Shown here: positions 33,832 to 41,801 of the stretch, in pieces
How positions within the stretch are numbered: the first letter of the stretch is position 1
How the letters are laid out: each line of letters opens with the position of its first letter
NCBI RefSeq assembly: GCF_014696925.1
Contig: NZ_JACJQY010000034.1
Coordinates: 1-61,848, forward strand
DNA length: 61,848 bases
From: Phormidium tenue FACHB-1050
GTDB taxonomy: Bacteria > Cyanobacteriota > Cyanobacteriia > Pseudanabaenales > Pseudanabaenaceae
Direction: 5' to 3'
Made by a program: the position numbers and the translations under genes
Notes under the pieces: model-generated
The model's input: only the letters and a program-made list of their open reading frames with translations
What the model was told of the DNA's origin: nothing
The model's database searches: none

Positions 33832-34422
33832 ATGCTGAAATTTCTTAATAAAGTTGGTGAATACACCAAAGAAGCTGTACAGGCAGCTAAGTATATCGGA
33901 CAAGGCATGTCGGTAACCTTTGACCATATGCGTCGTCGTCCGATTACGGTGCAGTACCCTTACGAAAAGCTGATCCCTTCTGAACGTTTTCGTGGACGCA
34001 TTCACTTTGAATTTGATAAGTGTATTTCCTGTGAAGTCTGTGTGCGGGTATGTCCGATTAACTTGCCTGTAGTTGACTGGACATTCAACACAGAAATGAA
34101 GAAAAAGGAACTGAAGAGTTACAGCATTGACTTTGGCGTATGTATTTTTTGTGGTAACTGTGTAGAATACTGCCCCACTAATGCCTTGTCTATGACTGAG
34201 GAATACGACCTGTCAACCTTCGATCGCCATGAATTAAACTTTGATAGCGTCGCTCTCGGACGGATGCCTACCAAAGTTACTGAAGATCCTTTGGTCACGC
34301 CAATTCGTGAGCTTGGCTATTTGCCGAAGGGTGTAATGGAGGGGCATGAAACACCTCACACAGCTAAGCGTGCGGGGCTACGTCCTGAAGAAATTGCCGA
34401 AGCTACTTCTGAGAACAAATAA
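33832..34422 (+). CDS. ndhI: NAD(P)H-quinone oxidoreductase subunit I (two 4Fe-4S)
   Basis: A 196-residue NuoI homologue. Two full 4Fe-4S motifs are present: [12 protein letters not shown] near residue 64 and [12 protein letters not shown] near 104. These clusters pass electrons toward the quinone. The N-terminus has the usual amphipathic membrane-contact helix ([20 protein letters not shown]). The C-terminal 60 residues are the cyanobacterial extension. Confidence 0.97.
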   Translation: MLKFLNKVGEYTKEAVQAAKYIGQGMSVTFDHMRRRPITVQYPYEKLIPSERFRGRIHFEFDKCISCEVCVRVCPINLPVVDWTFNTEMKKKELKSYSIDFGVCIFCGNCVEYCPTNALSMTEEYDLSTFDRHELNFDSVALGRMPTKVTEDPLVTPIRELGYLPKGVMEGHETPHTAKRAGLRPEEIAEATSENK

Positions 34423-34426
34423 TACC

Positions 34427-34525
34427 AAAACACAAAATGGCTATGCCATTTTGTGTTTTTAAAACCCTTGCTGGGTTTGGCTTTTAATTTCCAAAAGTGT
34501 AGCCACAATTTCGGAAATTGGTATA
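34427..34525. repeat. Hairpins between ndhI and ndhG
   Basis: AAAACACAAAATGGC-TAT-GCCATTTTGTGTTTT (34427-34459) is perfect. A second, imperfect stem near 34489-34522 (AATTTCC...GGAAATT) resembles the one at 28660-28693. Both lie inside what should be one operon, so they may trim or attenuate the transcript. Confidence 0.7.
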
Positions 34526-34553
34526 ACAGACAAGATTACTGAAGGAGATTTTA

Positions 34554-35162
34554 ATGAGTAATATCGGTCTAGGTGATGGTTCACAAACCGTATCTTTGGT
34601 CGTTTTAGCTGCAATGCTGACGGCTTCGGCAATGGGTGTGGTGCTGTTACAAAATGTCGTCTATGCGGCTTTTCTGCTCGGCGCGTCTTTTATCAGTGTG
34701 GCGGGTTTGTATTTGCTACTCAATGCTGATTTTGTGGCGGCGGCTCAAGTCCTAATTTATGTTGGAGCTGTCAATATTTTGATCCTGTTTGCGATCATGT
34801 TGGTCAACAAGCGTCAAGACTACCAAGATGTCAAATATGGAGCTTTACGCAGTGTTGTTACTGGTGTTGTTTGTTTAGGTTTATTTGGATTGTTAGGAGC
34901 CACTGTCATTTCGACAGACTGGGCTGTTACTGCGACGATCGCTAAGTTGCCTTCGACAATGGTGGTGATTGGTCAGCACTTCTTCAGCGACTACTTACTG
35001 CCCTTTGAATTAGCATCAGTTTTGCTGTTGGTGGCTCTGATTGGGGCGATCGTATTGGCTCGTCGTGAGCTTGTCCCTGACGCTGTGAAGGTTGGGCAAG
35101 TTGATGAAGACTCACTGGAGTTATTAGAAAAGCCCAAAGAGCAACTTGTTGCTTCTAAATAA
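34554..35162 (+). CDS. ndhG: NAD(P)H-quinone oxidoreductase subunit 6
   Basis: A 202-residue NuoJ homologue with five helices (VVLLQNVVYAAFLLGASFIS, AAQVLIYVGAVNILILFAIM). The second segment is the pi-bulge helix typical of ND6. An AGGAGA ribosome site lies 10 bp upstream of the ATG. The C-terminal 35 residues are charged and cyanobacteria-specific. Confidence 0.96.
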   Translation: MSNIGLGDGSQTVSLVVLAAMLTASAMGVVLLQNVVYAAFLLGASFISVAGLYLLLNADFVAAAQVLIYVGAVNILILFAIMLVNKRQDYQDVKYGALRSVVTGVVCLGLFGLLGATVISTDWAVTATIAKLPSTMVVIGQHFFSDYLLPFELASVLLLVALIGAIVLARRELVPDAVKVGQVDEDSLELLEKPKEQLVASK

Positions 35163-35197
35163 ATAAGTAACAAAGTCTTTTGAGGATTCGTATACAA

Positions 35198-35241
35198 GAA
35201 ATTTTTTAAAAGCTGGCTAAGCTAGCCTTTTAAAAAATTTC
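35198..35241. repeat. Hairpin between ndhG and ndhE
   Basis: GAAATTTTTTAAAAG pairs with CTTTTAAAAAATTTC, with a partly paired inner CTGGCTAAGCTAGC region. It sits inside the operon. Confidence 0.7.
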
Positions 35242-35295
35242 GCAGGTTTTAAGAAAGCGCAAAGCGCTGTAAATTTCAATTAATAGTAAACAGAT

Positions 35296-35601
35296 ATGTC
35301 TTTAGAACCTTTTTTGATTATTGCTGCTGCGCTCTTTTGTATTGGCATCTATGGATTAATTACCAGTCGTAATGCTGTGCGCGTATTAATGTCCGTGGAG
35401 CTAATGTTAAATGCCGTTAATTTGAATCTGATGGCTTTTTCTAACTTCTTGGATTCAGCGAGTATTCGTGGTCAAGTATTTACCATTTTTGTCATCTCGA
35501 TCGCTGCTGCCGAAGCCGCCGTTGGTCTGGCGATCGTGCTATCGATTTATAGGAGTCGTGACACAGTGGACATGGAGCAATTTAACTTGCTCCGTTGGTA
35601 A
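35296..35601 (+). CDS. ndhE: NAD(P)H-quinone oxidoreductase subunit 4L
   Basis: A 101-residue NuoK homologue with three helices. [20 protein letters not shown] carries the conserved membrane Glu near residue 33, and [20 protein letters not shown] carries the second. It closes the ndhH-A-I-G-E cluster. Confidence 0.97.
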   Translation: MSLEPFLIIAAALFCIGIYGLITSRNAVRVLMSVELMLNAVNLNLMAFSNFLDSASIRGQVFTIFVISIAAAEAAVGLAIVLSIYRSRDTVDMEQFNLLRW

Positions 35602-35660
35602 GTTCTCTAGAATTTATATTTAGGGTAGCTCCTACAGCCTATTGAGGCTTTGAGTAGTAC

Positions 35661-35709
35661 AGAAAGATTTTTGAAAGCGTTGCTTTGCGACGCTTTCAAA
35701 AATCTTTCT
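35661..35709. repeat. Palindrome downstream of ndhE
   Basis: Arms of 23 bp beginning AGAAAGATTTTTGAAAGCG pair with one mismatch around TTT. It is placed 60 bp after the ndhE stop and could end the operon transcript. Confidence 0.78.
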
Positions 35710-35776
35710 AGTTTTTAAACCAGCGCAAAGCGCCGTATAGATAAAACATTTTGGAAATCATAAAACCAATGAACTG

Positions 35777-36628
35777 ATGTTTCTAGCGATCGCAATTTGT
35801 ATGTTTTTCTTGATCGGTTCATACTTTGGCAGATATTTTGCTCAAAAAGGGCTAACTGCTGACAATGCATTACGCCATTATCAAAAGCAAGTTTACTGGA
35901 TTGGTTCCATCACATTCGGAATCATTATATTGATCATCATCCTGATGAATTCTGGCAAAAATAGTCCTTGGGTTCCTGCTTGGATTTTACTTTATGTAGG
36001 AGCTTACGCATGGCAAGGTGTTTTGCTCATTTGTAGCTTTTGTATAGGGCTGATGCTTTTATTAGAAATATCTGCTTGGAAAGATTGGCAATGCCTACAG
36101 CAACTAATTCTTTTTCTACTCATTAGCATTTCATCAGTTTTTTTGTTGTTTTATCAAAATTTGCCGATAACAGATTTACTTGAATCTCCTCGAATCCTCA
36201 AAGGAGTCGTCTTGCAGACAACGCCCTACAGTTGTGCCGCCGCCACCATTGCTACACTTTCACGGCGGGTCAATCCATTAGCACAGACTACAGAGTTGGA
36301 TGTCGTTAAGCTCGCAGGCACGAGTCGGCAAGGGACAAATATTCTCTCAGAAATACAAGCAATGGAGCAATTAGGACTTGCTCCTTAGTATGAACGCAAT
36401 CTCACGATCTCAGATTTGGTGAAGCGCAGACAAATGGCAGTTTTGCATGTGATGGAGCCAGTATCAGGGACAAGAATCCAACATGCGATCGCTTTATTAG
36501 CGATTGACCCTCTAAAGGAAAAAATAACTGTAGCAAATCCTTTATCTGGAATCCAAGAGAAAAGATTCGATGAGATGAAAGACTATTGGCTCGAAGATGC
36601 GATCTTTGTCACTGCGTCACAGAAATGA
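35777..36628 (+). pseudogene. C39-peptidase-like membrane protein interrupted by an amber codon
   Basis: One continuous frame of 284 codons is broken only by TAG at 36386-36388. Before it are four hydrophobic helices (residues 1-140), then QTTPYSCAAATIATLSRRV, a C39-type Cys motif with the preceding oxyanion Gln. After it are YERNLTISDLVKRRQMAVLH and TRIQHAIALLAIDP, which supply the catalytic His. The two halves therefore belong to one papain-like bacteriocin-leader peptidase fold, and the stop falls between its catalytic residues. The final 12 bp overlap the convergent phytol-kinase-like gene. No ABC exporter is nearby. Probably an inactive allele, unless the stop is suppressed. Confidence 0.75.
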
Positions 36629-37306
36629 TTGGAGTACATAGCTTAAAGCTGCACTAGATAAAGGAACTGATAGATTATCAGTTCCCCCTGGAGAATAGGC
36701 TTCAAGTAAGGCGGCGATCGCGGCTACAGGTATGGCAACTCCAAGGTCACGGGGCTGAATACCGTGGGTAATTCCAAAAATACCAAGCATCACGATCAAG
36801 CTGGTGGCAAACATGGCAAAGGAGCCTTCAAAACTGCGTTTATTTCCGAGATGCACAAAGGTATGCTGACCAAAGCGTTTGCCAATTAGGGCAGCCATGC
36901 CATCCCCCCAAGACATCACCATCACACCAATAACCGCATATTGGGGATGCTGATCCCAAAAAAGAGCAACTAAAATCGTGATGCTGAGCGCATAGTAAAA
37001 CACCCCGTAGGTTTTGCGACCCACATCATGGATCATTGGCAAAATATTTGTATAGTGCGAGGCTAAGGCGATCGCGGTAAAAGTTACGCCTGCGGTCACA
37101 CATAGCCACGTCGGGATCTGCAACCACCAAGCAATCAGCAAGACATTACCAGTGCCAATATGTACAACCTTACGCACGAGTTCGGGATCTTGTTTGAAGC
37201 GACGTAGGATTGCTGAAGTTAGAAATACAAATCCAAGCCAAATAGCCACTGCAATAATTTGAAGCGTTAGGGTGGCGATCGGAGAGATATCACTAGTTAT
37301 GGGCAT
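36617..37306 (-). CDS. Phytol/dolichol kinase-like CTP-dependent membrane kinase
   Basis: About 229 residues with seven helices. ATG 37306 is preferred; the frame is open to a TTG at 37330. Family signatures are VRKVVHIGTGNVLLIAWWL near residue 43 and MSWGDGMAALIGKRFGQH followed by KRSFEGSFAMF around 130-165, where the Asp and Lys/Arg residues bind the nucleotide. The cyanobacterial and plant homologues (VTE5 group) phosphorylate phytol or geranylgeraniol released from chlorophyll, for tocopherol and chlorophyll salvage. The exact alcohol is inferred. Confidence 0.86.
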   Translation of the reverse strand: MPITSDISPIATLTLQIIAVAIWLGFVFLTSAILRRFKQDPELVRKVVHIGTGNVLLIAWWLQIPTWLCVTAGVTFTAIALASHYTNILPMIHDVGRKTYGVFYYALSITILVALFWDQHPQYAVIGVMVMSWGDGMAALIGKRFGQHTFVHLGNKRSFEGSFAMFATSLIVMLGIFGITHGIQPRDLGVAIPVAAIAALLEAYSPGGTDNLSVPLSSAALSYVLQSFL

Positions 37307-37336
37307 AGGGCAAGCTTTAGAGGCGGACAAAAATGC

Positions 37337-40300
37337 TTATAAGCCATTACCAATAATGATAAATGGTGACCAATAGTAAGGATGACTAAAGTTACTATTT
37401 TTACCAGTATTAATCAGCACTCGTTGGGATTTGGCTAATACTTCAGCTTTGGTTAGCTTTGTATCTTGGAGTATGCCATAAAAAGCATCCATTAAAGCTT
37501 GTGTGCCACCATCGGAAACTTGCCAGAGAGATGCGATCGCAGCCTTTGCTCCTGCGTACTCCATTTGATAGCCAAAGCCCATTATTTCTGTCCCATTACC
37601 AAGTGTGCCGCCTAGCCCTGTCTCACAAGCACTGAGAATTACGAGATCGACATTTTGTAATGACCATGTGGACACATCTCTGAGGGACGCTCGACTGCCA
37701 TCTCCAAAAAGTACAAAGGAGTCTTCAGGTTTCCCAATCACAAAGGCGGCATGGGTAGCCAGATGAATGATGTTGTATTGTTTAAATTTAGCGACAGTAG
37801 ACTTAACATTAAAATCCCGATCTATCAATTTCGTGGAATTAGGCAACTTGGCAATCAGGTTGTCAACTTCTATACCCGCAAAAGGTAATCCAGAAAAGTT
37901 AAAAGTTTGACCATTCACATCGAAGATAAATTTGCCAGAGGTAAAAGCACCTGCAAGTACGAGGGGCTGACTATTGCGGCGGCGATCGCTTAAATTCGTG
38001 AGACTCGCGGCAGTAATCGTATTAATCGCATAGCGTTCCACTAACCATTGCTTGCCATCATAGAGCGCAGCGATCGGCAGATAGCGTAACTGCCCGTCAG
38101 GGGCATAGATAATTGTTTGTACACCAGCTTTTTGTAAGTCAGCCGCGATCGGTGCGATCAGCCAAGTATATATGCGTTGCGATGAGTCCAAGATATCAAG
38201 GGAACTTGGATCGCGGACATCAGAACGGAAATCCACGATCGCACTATTGAGATCTTCTTGCTTAATCGCAACGGTGCGCCGAATCGGATCGCCATTAGCT
38301 GTTACAAGAATTAGTTCTAAGCGATCTTCTAAAATTAGTGGATAGAAAATGGCAGTTTTTTGCGACATTTTTTGGAGGGTCTTTTGTAGAGCCGTGAATT
38401 GCTCCAGATTTAACGCATTTGAGCGATCACCGCCTTGATTGATTTGGTTCAAAATCGTTGCCACGGCGGGACTCTGCACATAGGTATTCAGTTGTTGAGA
38501 TGATTGTGATTGGACATCAAGCAACTCCCGCAGTCGCTGAATTTGCTGTGACGATCGGTTTGCTTGAGTAATCTTCAAAATATCAAGTTGTTCTTTCCCC
38601 GCTTGAATAGCCCGATTTTGAATCGCACTATAATCGGTTAAAAATCTTTGTTCAGGAGCTAGAAGTTCAATCCCCTTCGCTGTTTCCACATTACCGCGCA
38701 CGTTTTGGAGATAGTCGTCCAGTTCTTGTACCTTCAATAAGTCAAGTACCTGTTGAGCTTCTAAAATGCGATTTTGTTTGAGCAGTAAGTTTGCTAAATC
38801 ACGGTAGGTTCTTTCGACTGTCCCTGTAAAAGTTTTTTGATCGGCTACTGATAGCGATCGCAGTTCTTTGCGAATGGATTCGCGGATATTTACCGATTGT
38901 TTATAAAAGAGAATTGCTAAATCTGGTTGCTGCCAACTAGCAAATAAATTTCCTAAATTACTAAGGTCAATGCTTTCACCTCGGCGTTCTCCCAACTGGC
39001 GATGGATGGCGGCAGCCTGTTGATACGCATCAAGAGCTTCGGGATAGCGTTTGAGATCGGCATATACTAGCCCCAAATTACTCAAAGATGTTGCTTCAGC
39101 AGAGCGATCGCCGATCTCCCGTAAAATTTTTAAGGACTTCTGATAATTACTAATTGCTAGGTCATTCTGTTTTGAAAGTCGATATATTTCACCAATATTG
39201 TTGTATGTGATGCCCTGAGCAGGAATATCATTGAGTTCTTTATGGATCGCAAGGGCTTTTTCATAATAACTTAATGCTTGTTTGAGATTCCCTTTGTCAT
39301 CATAAATGGAACCAATATTACTCAGAAAAATACTCTCTGCTTGCCGATCGCCAAGTTTTTGAATTTTTTGTAATGCTAATTCTTGAAAACGTAAGGCGTT
39401 ATCTAGTTGTCCTAATTCCTTATAGACAACTCCAATATTACTGAGAGTGGTTGCCGCCTGACTAGTTAAGTTAAGTTGCTGAGACACTTCCAGTGAAGCT
39501 TGGTAAGCTTCTAAAGCTTGTAAATATTTTCCCTGACTGCGGTATACCCCTGCGATGTTATTGAGAATGCTAGTTTCGATTTTGCGCTCACCTGTGACCT
39601 GCACGATCTTGAGAGATTGCTGATAGAAGTTTAGGGCTTTCTCAAATTGTCCTAATCGTCGATAGGCAAAACCAATATTGAGTAGGACTCCTGCCGAACT
39701 TTTTTGATTATTCGTGGATTCATAAATAGCCAGAGCTTGCTGTAATCGTTCTAGCCCCTGACTAAATTGTCCAATCTCCACATAGATATTGCCAATATTA
39801 TTAAGAATCGTCAGTTCTCGTTCTTGGGCTTTAATGGCTCTCGCTTTTACCAATGCTTGCTCATAGGTGGCGATCGCTTGCCGCCAATTATTAGCCCGAT
39901 TCAAAGCAAAGCCTAGATTTTGCAAAATCTGGACTTCATCTAATCTGACTTGCAAATTTTCCTTAACATTTTGTAACTGAAGATCACTAACAATCTTAAA
40001 AGCTCCTTGATAGGAGGCGATCGCCCGATCAAATTGCTGTAAATTCAGATAAACATTACCAATAAAATTCTGAGTTCTTGCTTCCGAAAAGCGATCCCCT
40101 TCTTTTTGGAAAATGGCGATCGCCTGCTGAAATAGTTGAATTGCTTCTTGAGCCTCTCCACGCTGCAACCGAGTTCGACCATCAATCACTAACTGAAAAC
40201 CGCGATCTAGATTGCTTTGTTCAGGTTTTGGAGCTTGACTTTGAGCCAGTTTATGTTGAGAAGTTAAAGGCTGCAAAAGCATTTTGGCGTTTGCTGAATT

Positions 40301-40360
40301 TGCTAAAAAAGTCGAAGCATTCAAAATCAACAAGGTAGATAGGATTGAGCGATATAGCAT
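37337..40360 (-). CDS. Secreted TPR-CHAT protein
   Basis: A 1007-residue protein. Residues 1-25 form a signal peptide (YRSILSTLLILNASTFLANS). Residues 50-490 hold about eleven tetratricopeptide repeats of 40 residues (for example ALNFYQQSLKIVQVTGERK, ALSYYEKALAIHKELND). Residues 690-1005 form a CHAT caspase-like peptidase with catalytic His in IIHLATHAAF and Cys in LVILSACETGLGG, both intact. CHAT-TPR proteins of cyanobacteria are candidates for programmed responses. The substrate is unknown. Its internal TPR units are not unusually similar at DNA level. Confidence 0.92.
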   Translation of the reverse strand: MLYRSILSTLLILNASTFLANSANAKMLLQPLTSQHKLAQSQAPKPEQSNLDRGFQLVIDGRTRLQRGEAQEAIQLFQQAIAIFQKEGDRFSEARTQNFIGNVYLNLQQFDRAIASYQGAFKIVSDLQLQNVKENLQVRLDEVQILQNLGFALNRANNWRQAIATYEQALVKARAIKAQERELTILNNIGNIYVEIGQFSQGLERLQQALAIYESTNNQKSSAGVLLNIGFAYRRLGQFEKALNFYQQSLKIVQVTGERKIETSILNNIAGVYRSQGKYLQALEAYQASLEVSQQLNLTSQAATTLSNIGVVYKELGQLDNALRFQELALQKIQKLGDRQAESIFLSNIGSIYDDKGNLKQALSYYEKALAIHKELNDIPAQGITYNNIGEIYRLSKQNDLAISNYQKSLKILREIGDRSAEATSLSNLGLVYADLKRYPEALDAYQQAAAIHRQLGERRGESIDLSNLGNLFASWQQPDLAILFYKQSVNIRESIRKELRSLSVADQKTFTGTVERTYRDLANLLLKQNRILEAQQVLDLLKVQELDDYLQNVRGNVETAKGIELLAPEQRFLTDYSAIQNRAIQAGKEQLDILKITQANRSSQQIQRLRELLDVQSQSSQQLNTYVQSPAVATILNQINQGGDRSNALNLEQFTALQKTLQKMSQKTAIFYPLILEDRLELILVTANGDPIRRTVAIKQEDLNSAIVDFRSDVRDPSSLDILDSSQRIYTWLIAPIAADLQKAGVQTIIYAPDGQLRYLPIAALYDGKQWLVERYAINTITAASLTNLSDRRRNSQPLVLAGAFTSGKFIFDVNGQTFNFSGLPFAGIEVDNLIAKLPNSTKLIDRDFNVKSTVAKFKQYNIIHLATHAAFVIGKPEDSFVLFGDGSRASLRDVSTWSLQNVDLVILSACETGLGGTLGNGTEIMGFGYQMEYAGAKAAIASLWQVSDGGTQALMDAFYGILQDTKLTKAEVLAKSQRVLINTGKNSNFSHPYYWSPFIIIGNGL

Positions 40361-40442
40361 GATGACCTTCTCGAAACTAATTTTTGGTAGTAATTTGACA
40401 CTTGTGATCGCTAATCGTTGATCTCGCTATCGTAGAAAGTGG

Positions 40443-40448
40443 TACAAT
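40443..40448 (+). promoter_or_regulatory. Possible -10 box upstream of the Psb34-like gene
   Basis: TACAAT lies 44 bp before the ATG at 40492. TTGATC lies 19 bp upstream of it, which is a weak -35. A GAGGAA ribosome site precedes the start codon. Confidence 0.35.
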
Positions 40449-40491
40449 TACAGAATGAAGAGATAAAACTATTCATTGAGGAATCACCGAT

Positions 40492-40806
40492 ATGTATACC
40501 ATCGATCGCAACGAAATGAAGGTAGCAGATAGTCGTAGTGATAGCAATGAGCTACCCTCTGTAGAAGTTCCAGAAGCAGTTCAAGAAACCACTTTTGAAA
40601 CCAGTTCTGTGTCAGGTATGCCTCTCTCAAGAGGTTATACCGTAGATGATCAAGGACTGCTCAATAACTATGCAATTCTAACTCCGATGTATATGGAAGA
40701 GCCTACTCTTCTAACTGATAAAGATCGACTTCACTCTAAATATAAAATTCTACTTGCTATCTTAGTCACAGCAATGGCAATACTTATTGCACTCATTGTA
40801 AGTTAA
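40492..40806 (+). CDS. Psb34-like photosystem II assembly protein
   Basis: A 104-residue protein with one C-terminal membrane helix (ILLAILVTAMAILIALIVS). Before it is GYTVDDQGLLNNYAILTPMY, which fits the LNNxAxxPxMY pattern I associate with Psb34 (Ssl1498 type), a single-helix protein that binds CP47 during photosystem II assembly. Typical members are about 55-60 residues, so the first 45 residues here, rich in Ser, Glu and Val, are an extra N-terminal arm. The identification rests on memory of the motif and is moderate. A monocistronic unit with a candidate promoter just upstream. Confidence 0.6.
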   Translation: MYTIDRNEMKVADSRSDSNELPSVEVPEAVQETTFETSSVSGMPLSRGYTVDDQGLLNNYAILTPMYMEEPTLLTDKDRLHSKYKILLAILVTAMAILIALIVS

Positions 40807-40830
40807 GGTATCGCAGTAAAATGAAGAACT

Positions 40831-40865
40831 ATTTTTTGTGGCGCGTTTGCCGCGCCACAAAAAAT
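40831..40865. terminator. Hairpin after the Psb34-like gene
   Basis: ATTTTTTGTGGCGCG-TTTGC-CGCGCCACAAAAAAT is a perfect 15-bp stem with A and T runs on either side, so it can terminate transcription in both directions. Confidence 0.7.
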
Positions 40866-40948
40866 AAGGTTCTTTGAGACTTATATCTCTTAAACTCTTC
40901 AAATAAATGCTTCAAAGTATTCCCTTACCTCAGTCTCTTTGTCCTATC

Positions 40949-41536
40949 TTAAGGATCTAGTTCTCCAATTACAATTACTTCGCCTGCGGAGTTAGCTTGT
41001 ACCACTACAGCAGATCCTGATCGCGGCACTATCCCTGTTAAAGCTGTAATATTTACCTGATGCGTCACCATAATCACTACGCCCTCCTGTTGGCGATTTT
41101 CTGTGATCAGTCGGCGGGTTTGAGCGGTTTGGATATCCTCTGTACTGCGATCGCGAAAAAAGGAATTGAGGGCAGGTTCTGGCTTCACCTCTCCTAAGTT
41201 CAAAAGCTTGGCAGTTTCTAAACAACGACACCATTGACTAGATAAAACCTGTTTAACAGGAATCTGTCGCCTCCGAAACTCATTCCCTGCTTGGCGAGCT
41301 TGCTCTCGTCCCGTTTCTGACAAATTACGCTGAGTGCTACAATCTCCCAGTTGAAATCCACTCGGATCTCCTGTGCCGGGGGCAAGCGCATGGCGCATTA
41401 GTACGACTTTGCCTGTGCCTTTGAGAGCAGTCCATTCGTCACTGGCAGGGGATTGGGCAACAGATTGAAAACTAGTTGCTGCGGACATCATCATCACACT
41501 AGCGATCGCCACAATACTCTGGGTCATAATTCTCAA
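40949..41536 (-). CDS. Secreted histidine phosphatase family protein
   Basis: A 195-residue protein. Residues 1-27 form a signal peptide (SIVAIASVMMMSAATSFQSV). The phosphatase motif VVLMRHALAPGTGDP near residue 45 matches RHG with the third residue changed to Ala, a common variant. Then come LSETGREQARQAG, SSQWCRCLETAKLL and the second catalytic His in VIMVTHQVNITALTG. Small periplasmic members act on sugar or nucleotide phosphates. Substrate unknown. The start may be the ATG three codons in. Confidence 0.87.
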   Translation of the reverse strand: MRIMTQSIVAIASVMMMSAATSFQSVAQSPASDEWTALKGTGKVVLMRHALAPGTGDPSGFQLGDCSTQRNLSETGREQARQAGNEFRRRQIPVKQVLSSQWCRCLETAKLLNLGEVKPEPALNSFFRDRSTEDIQTAQTRRLITENRQQEGVVIMVTHQVNITALTGIVPRSGSAVVVQANSAGEVIVIGELDP

Positions 41537-41801
41537 TAGTATAGTTTCTGTATTTTACCGTAGTGACCATTGCTGCTAACATTAAGCCCAGTCCACATCT
41601 CAATACTTCACCTTAGAGAGGCTCAATCCTGAAACTGCTGCGCGGGCTTTTATGGATACTGACATGACTGATTTACATGATTTATTTTGTACAAGTACTT
41701 ATTCATTTGAAAGCCGCTATAGTTGAAGAGATAGAAAAGAGACTTTCTTGTTTTGTCCTTGGTGGGTAATCCACCTTGATATCTAAGCTTAGGATAATGG
41801 C

